Shown here: positions 44,231 to 45,808 of the stretch, piece by piece | Layout: the number at the start of each line of letters is the position of its first letter | Position numbering within the stretch: the stretch's first letter is position 1 | DNA from: Mastigocoleus sp. MO_188.B34 | GTDB taxonomy: Bacteria > Cyanobacteriota > Cyanobacteriia > Cyanobacteriales > Nostocaceae | Assembly (NCBI RefSeq): GCF_030065675.1 | Contig: NZ_JASJDK010000024.1 | Location: 1-45,808 of the forward strand | Reading direction: 5' to 3' | Length of the DNA: 45,808 bases | Notes under the pieces: model-generated | Seen by the model: only the letters and a program-made list of their open reading frames with translations | Databases searched by the model: none | What the model was told of the DNA's origin: nothing | Made by a program: the position numbers and the translations under genes

Positions 44231-44926
44231 TTACGCCTTACCATAAACCGGAATTACTGCACCACTTGTATCTTTAGCAATTTCTGAACCCAAAAAACAA
44301 ATAACTTCAGCTAAAGATTCTGGTTTTACCCACTTATCTGCATTTTCTGTACCCATTGCTTGTCGGTTGCTGGGGGTATCAATAATGCTGGGTAAAACCA
44401 CATTCGCAGTAATGTTCTTATCTTTTGTTTCATCTGCGATCGCTCTGGTAAAAGCTACAACTCCGGCTTTAGCTGCACAATAAGCTGCTAGTTGCCCTGT
44501 TGGCTCTACAGCACCTCTAGAACCAATAGTAATGATCCGTCCATAGTCATTTTCCAGCATTCTTCTCAAACTGTGCTTACAAACCAGGAAAGTAGTATTT
44601 AAGTTTAAATCAAAATCTTTTTTCCAACAGTCAAATTCATATTCATTGACCTTACCCATTGAGAAACCTCCAACTAAATGGATCAGTACATCCACTCGTT
44701 CCATGCTATTGACTAAATTTTCTACCGATTTTTCTTGGGTTAGATCGGTTTCAATGAACTTAATTCGAGCAAAGTCTGCAGGTGGAATTAAACTTTTGAG
44801 ATTTTCGACTTCTTTTGCGCTGCGGTAGGGTATGGTGACTTCTGCACCTTTGGAAAGAACTACCGGTGTAACGCCGCGACCAAGTCCACCAGTTCCACCA
44901 GTTAGTAAAACTTGTTTACCTTTCAT
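44231..44926 (-). CDS. Classical short-chain dehydrogenase/reductase
   Basis: A 231-residue SDR. The coenzyme site is TGGTGGLG (residues 9-16), with the strand DVLIHLVGG in place of NNAG. Catalytic Ser is in TIGSRGAV and YxxxK is YCAAK. The end resembles 3-oxoacyl-ACP reductase-like and polyketide-type members. No signal peptide. It is convergent with the extended SDR. The substrate cannot be told. Confidence 0.88.
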   Translation of the reverse strand: MKGKQVLLTGGTGGLGRGVTPVVLSKGAEVTIPYRSAKEVENLKSLIPPADFARIKFIETDLTQEKSVENLVNSMERVDVLIHLVGGFSMGKVNEYEFDCWKKDFDLNLNTTFLVCKHSLRRMLENDYGRIITIGSRGAVEPTGQLAAYCAAKAGVVAFTRAIADETKDKNITANVVLPSIIDTPSNRQAMGTENADKWVKPESLAEVICFLGSEIAKDTSGAVIPVYGKA

Positions 44927-45360
44927 AATTTTTTTCTGTGATAGATTTCTTAATTAAGATATCCCAACAAAAGCAAATATAATTAGTGTTTCTTAGAAAA
45001 TACTTGGAAGCTTCCAAAAATACTCAGAGTTTTTCTTCAAATCTTATGGTAATGAAAAGTAAAAAAAAATTTATGTTCGCATATGTGAAGAATTTTAAAT
45101 TGGGTTTTTGATATTTTTATGTTAAAAATAAAGTCTTCCAAACAACCTTTGAATCCAGGAGAAATTAAACCATAAATAGAAATAACCTTTTATATCCATA
45201 AGAATAATTTTGCCTACTAAAATCTGTACCGTGACTTAAGATTTAAACATAAATAGATATTTAAACTTTAAATTTAGAGATTAAGTTCAAAAAAGTTAAT
45301 AATGATGTTTTAACTTAACGATAGTGGAACGATATTAACATCTCTCGGTCACAAAGGACT
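44927..45360. other. AT-rich intergenic stretch, no gene
   Basis: Divergent gap between the SDR gene and the gene at the window end. AAGGA just before the ATG at 45361 is a plausible ribosome-binding site. Nothing else was seen. Confidence 0.5.
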
Positions 45361-45808
45361 ATGAATCAAGAAAAAATACCACTATCAGGAATTTGGGATA
45401 GTAATGAATTGTGGTGGCTGCGAGGATTCAAGTTACCTACTTTATCTTGGTCAAAACCGATAGTTAAATACATGGGTTTACCAACAGTTCTTGTGGATAA
45501 TCTACAAGTATGGAAATCTATTTATCCCAGCATTGAATTTGAATATCACAGACGATCTAAAATTAAACAACCAGAGCTTGAAATATTTGAAGAAATCAAT
45601 CAACCTCTACCTTGGCAAAGAGTAGTTAAGTCGGCGTTACAAGAATTAGCAGTTCTTCTGGGGCATAATGTTGCTGTTGAGTTAGAACATTGGGTGATCA
45701 GGCATTTTTTATACAAGGAAATTCATTGGTCGATGAATGCTTGGTCCTATGTTTTAGATCGAGCTTGTCAAAACTTTGATTATGATGAAAAACGAGTGGC
45801 TCCACCGG
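45361..45808 (+). CDS. Unrecognised protein, partial (runs off the window)
   Basis: An ATG at 45361 with AAGGA in front opens a frame without stops to the last base (149 codons visible). It starts MNQEKIPLSGIWDSNELWWL and continues with an aromatic-rich, soluble sequence (LPTLSWSKPIVKYMGLPTVL; PWQRVVKSALQELAVLLGHN; FLYKEIHWSMNAWSYV). I do not recognise the family. The abundance of Trp and the absence of a signal peptide suggest a globular cytosolic protein. The C-terminal part is not in the window. Confidence 0.7.
   Translation, partial: MNQEKIPLSGIWDSNELWWLRGFKLPTLSWSKPIVKYMGLPTVLVDNLQVWKSIYPSIEFEYHRRSKIKQPELEIFEEINQPLPWQRVVKSALQELAVLLGHNVAVELEHWVIRHFLYKEIHWSMNAWSYVLDRACQNFDYDEKRVAPP

Noticed and set aside
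34904-44926. Classical biosynthetic gene cluster (NRPS/PKS/terpene)
   Set aside because: No core synthase is present in the window; only tailoring-type enzymes are seen.

Overview
The window looks like chromosome of a filamentous, probably heterocyst-forming (Nostocales-type) cyanobacterium. The evidence is low GC, many GCGATCGC (HIP1) octamers, short tandem heptamer-like repeats and dispersed hairpin repeats between genes, and cyanobacteria-typical families: DUF4278, DUF1822, Tll0287-like DUF3365 heme proteins, a PaO-type Rieske oxygenase, orthocaspase-like peptidases and an ISKra4-type transposase. No rRNA or tRNA gene and no true CRISPR array was seen. All family names come from reading motifs by eye; no database search was run.

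Layout. 1-2.5 kb: a small conserved protein gene, then mostly non-coding DNA. 2.5-7.3 kb: a DUF4278 protein, then on the minus strand the ruins of a contractile-injection-system (eCIS/phage-tail-like) baseplate locus. Its gp25 gene is intact. The baseplate-J gene is reduced to its first 48 codons and joined directly, out of frame, to a tail-protein gene that has lost its start. An ISKra4-family insertion sequence with a broken transposase sits against a truncated gene, followed by a membrane-anchored Ser/Thr kinase. 7.3-8.7 kb: a graveyard of GC-rich hairpins, an IS1-family transposase remnant and a gene tail. 8.76-11.5 kb: a zinc-type znuA / znuCB transporter, divergently transcribed from a region holding a perfect Zur box. 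11.5-17.1 kb: a secreted small protein, a GMC oxidoreductase with an extra N-terminal domain, a methyltransferase-like protein, a branched-chain aminotransferase and a divergent TrmB-type regulator with a palindrome next to its start. 17.2-20.7 kb: a PUA/EVE-like (tentative) protein, a frameshifted protein built of about six repeats plus a TPR-like tail, a GNAT acetyltransferase and a HIT protein.

21.4-34.7 kb is the most interesting part. Two paralogous heme-binding (CxxCH) membrane sensors with HAMP domains flank a caspase-like protease, a sigma-70-like factor coupled to a DUF1822 protein, and a Ser/Thr kinase. The protease and the kinase each end in two copies of the same roughly 60-residue module (consensus around GPFA). 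This is what one expects if they associate through homotypic contacts, so a redox/heme-sensing, kinase-gated protease pathway is a reasonable hypothesis. Next to it lie two paralogous MFS transporters, one fused to a C-terminal FHA (phosphothreonine-binding) domain.

34.9-45 kb: an oxidative-metabolism cluster. It holds a PaO-like Rieske oxygenase, an exported RidA protein, a large GMC oxidoreductase/alpha-beta hydrolase fusion carrying a CxxCxxCxxxC motif, an SRPBCC/metallo-beta-lactamase fusion, an extended SDR and a classical SDR. The window ends inside an unrecognised plus-strand gene.
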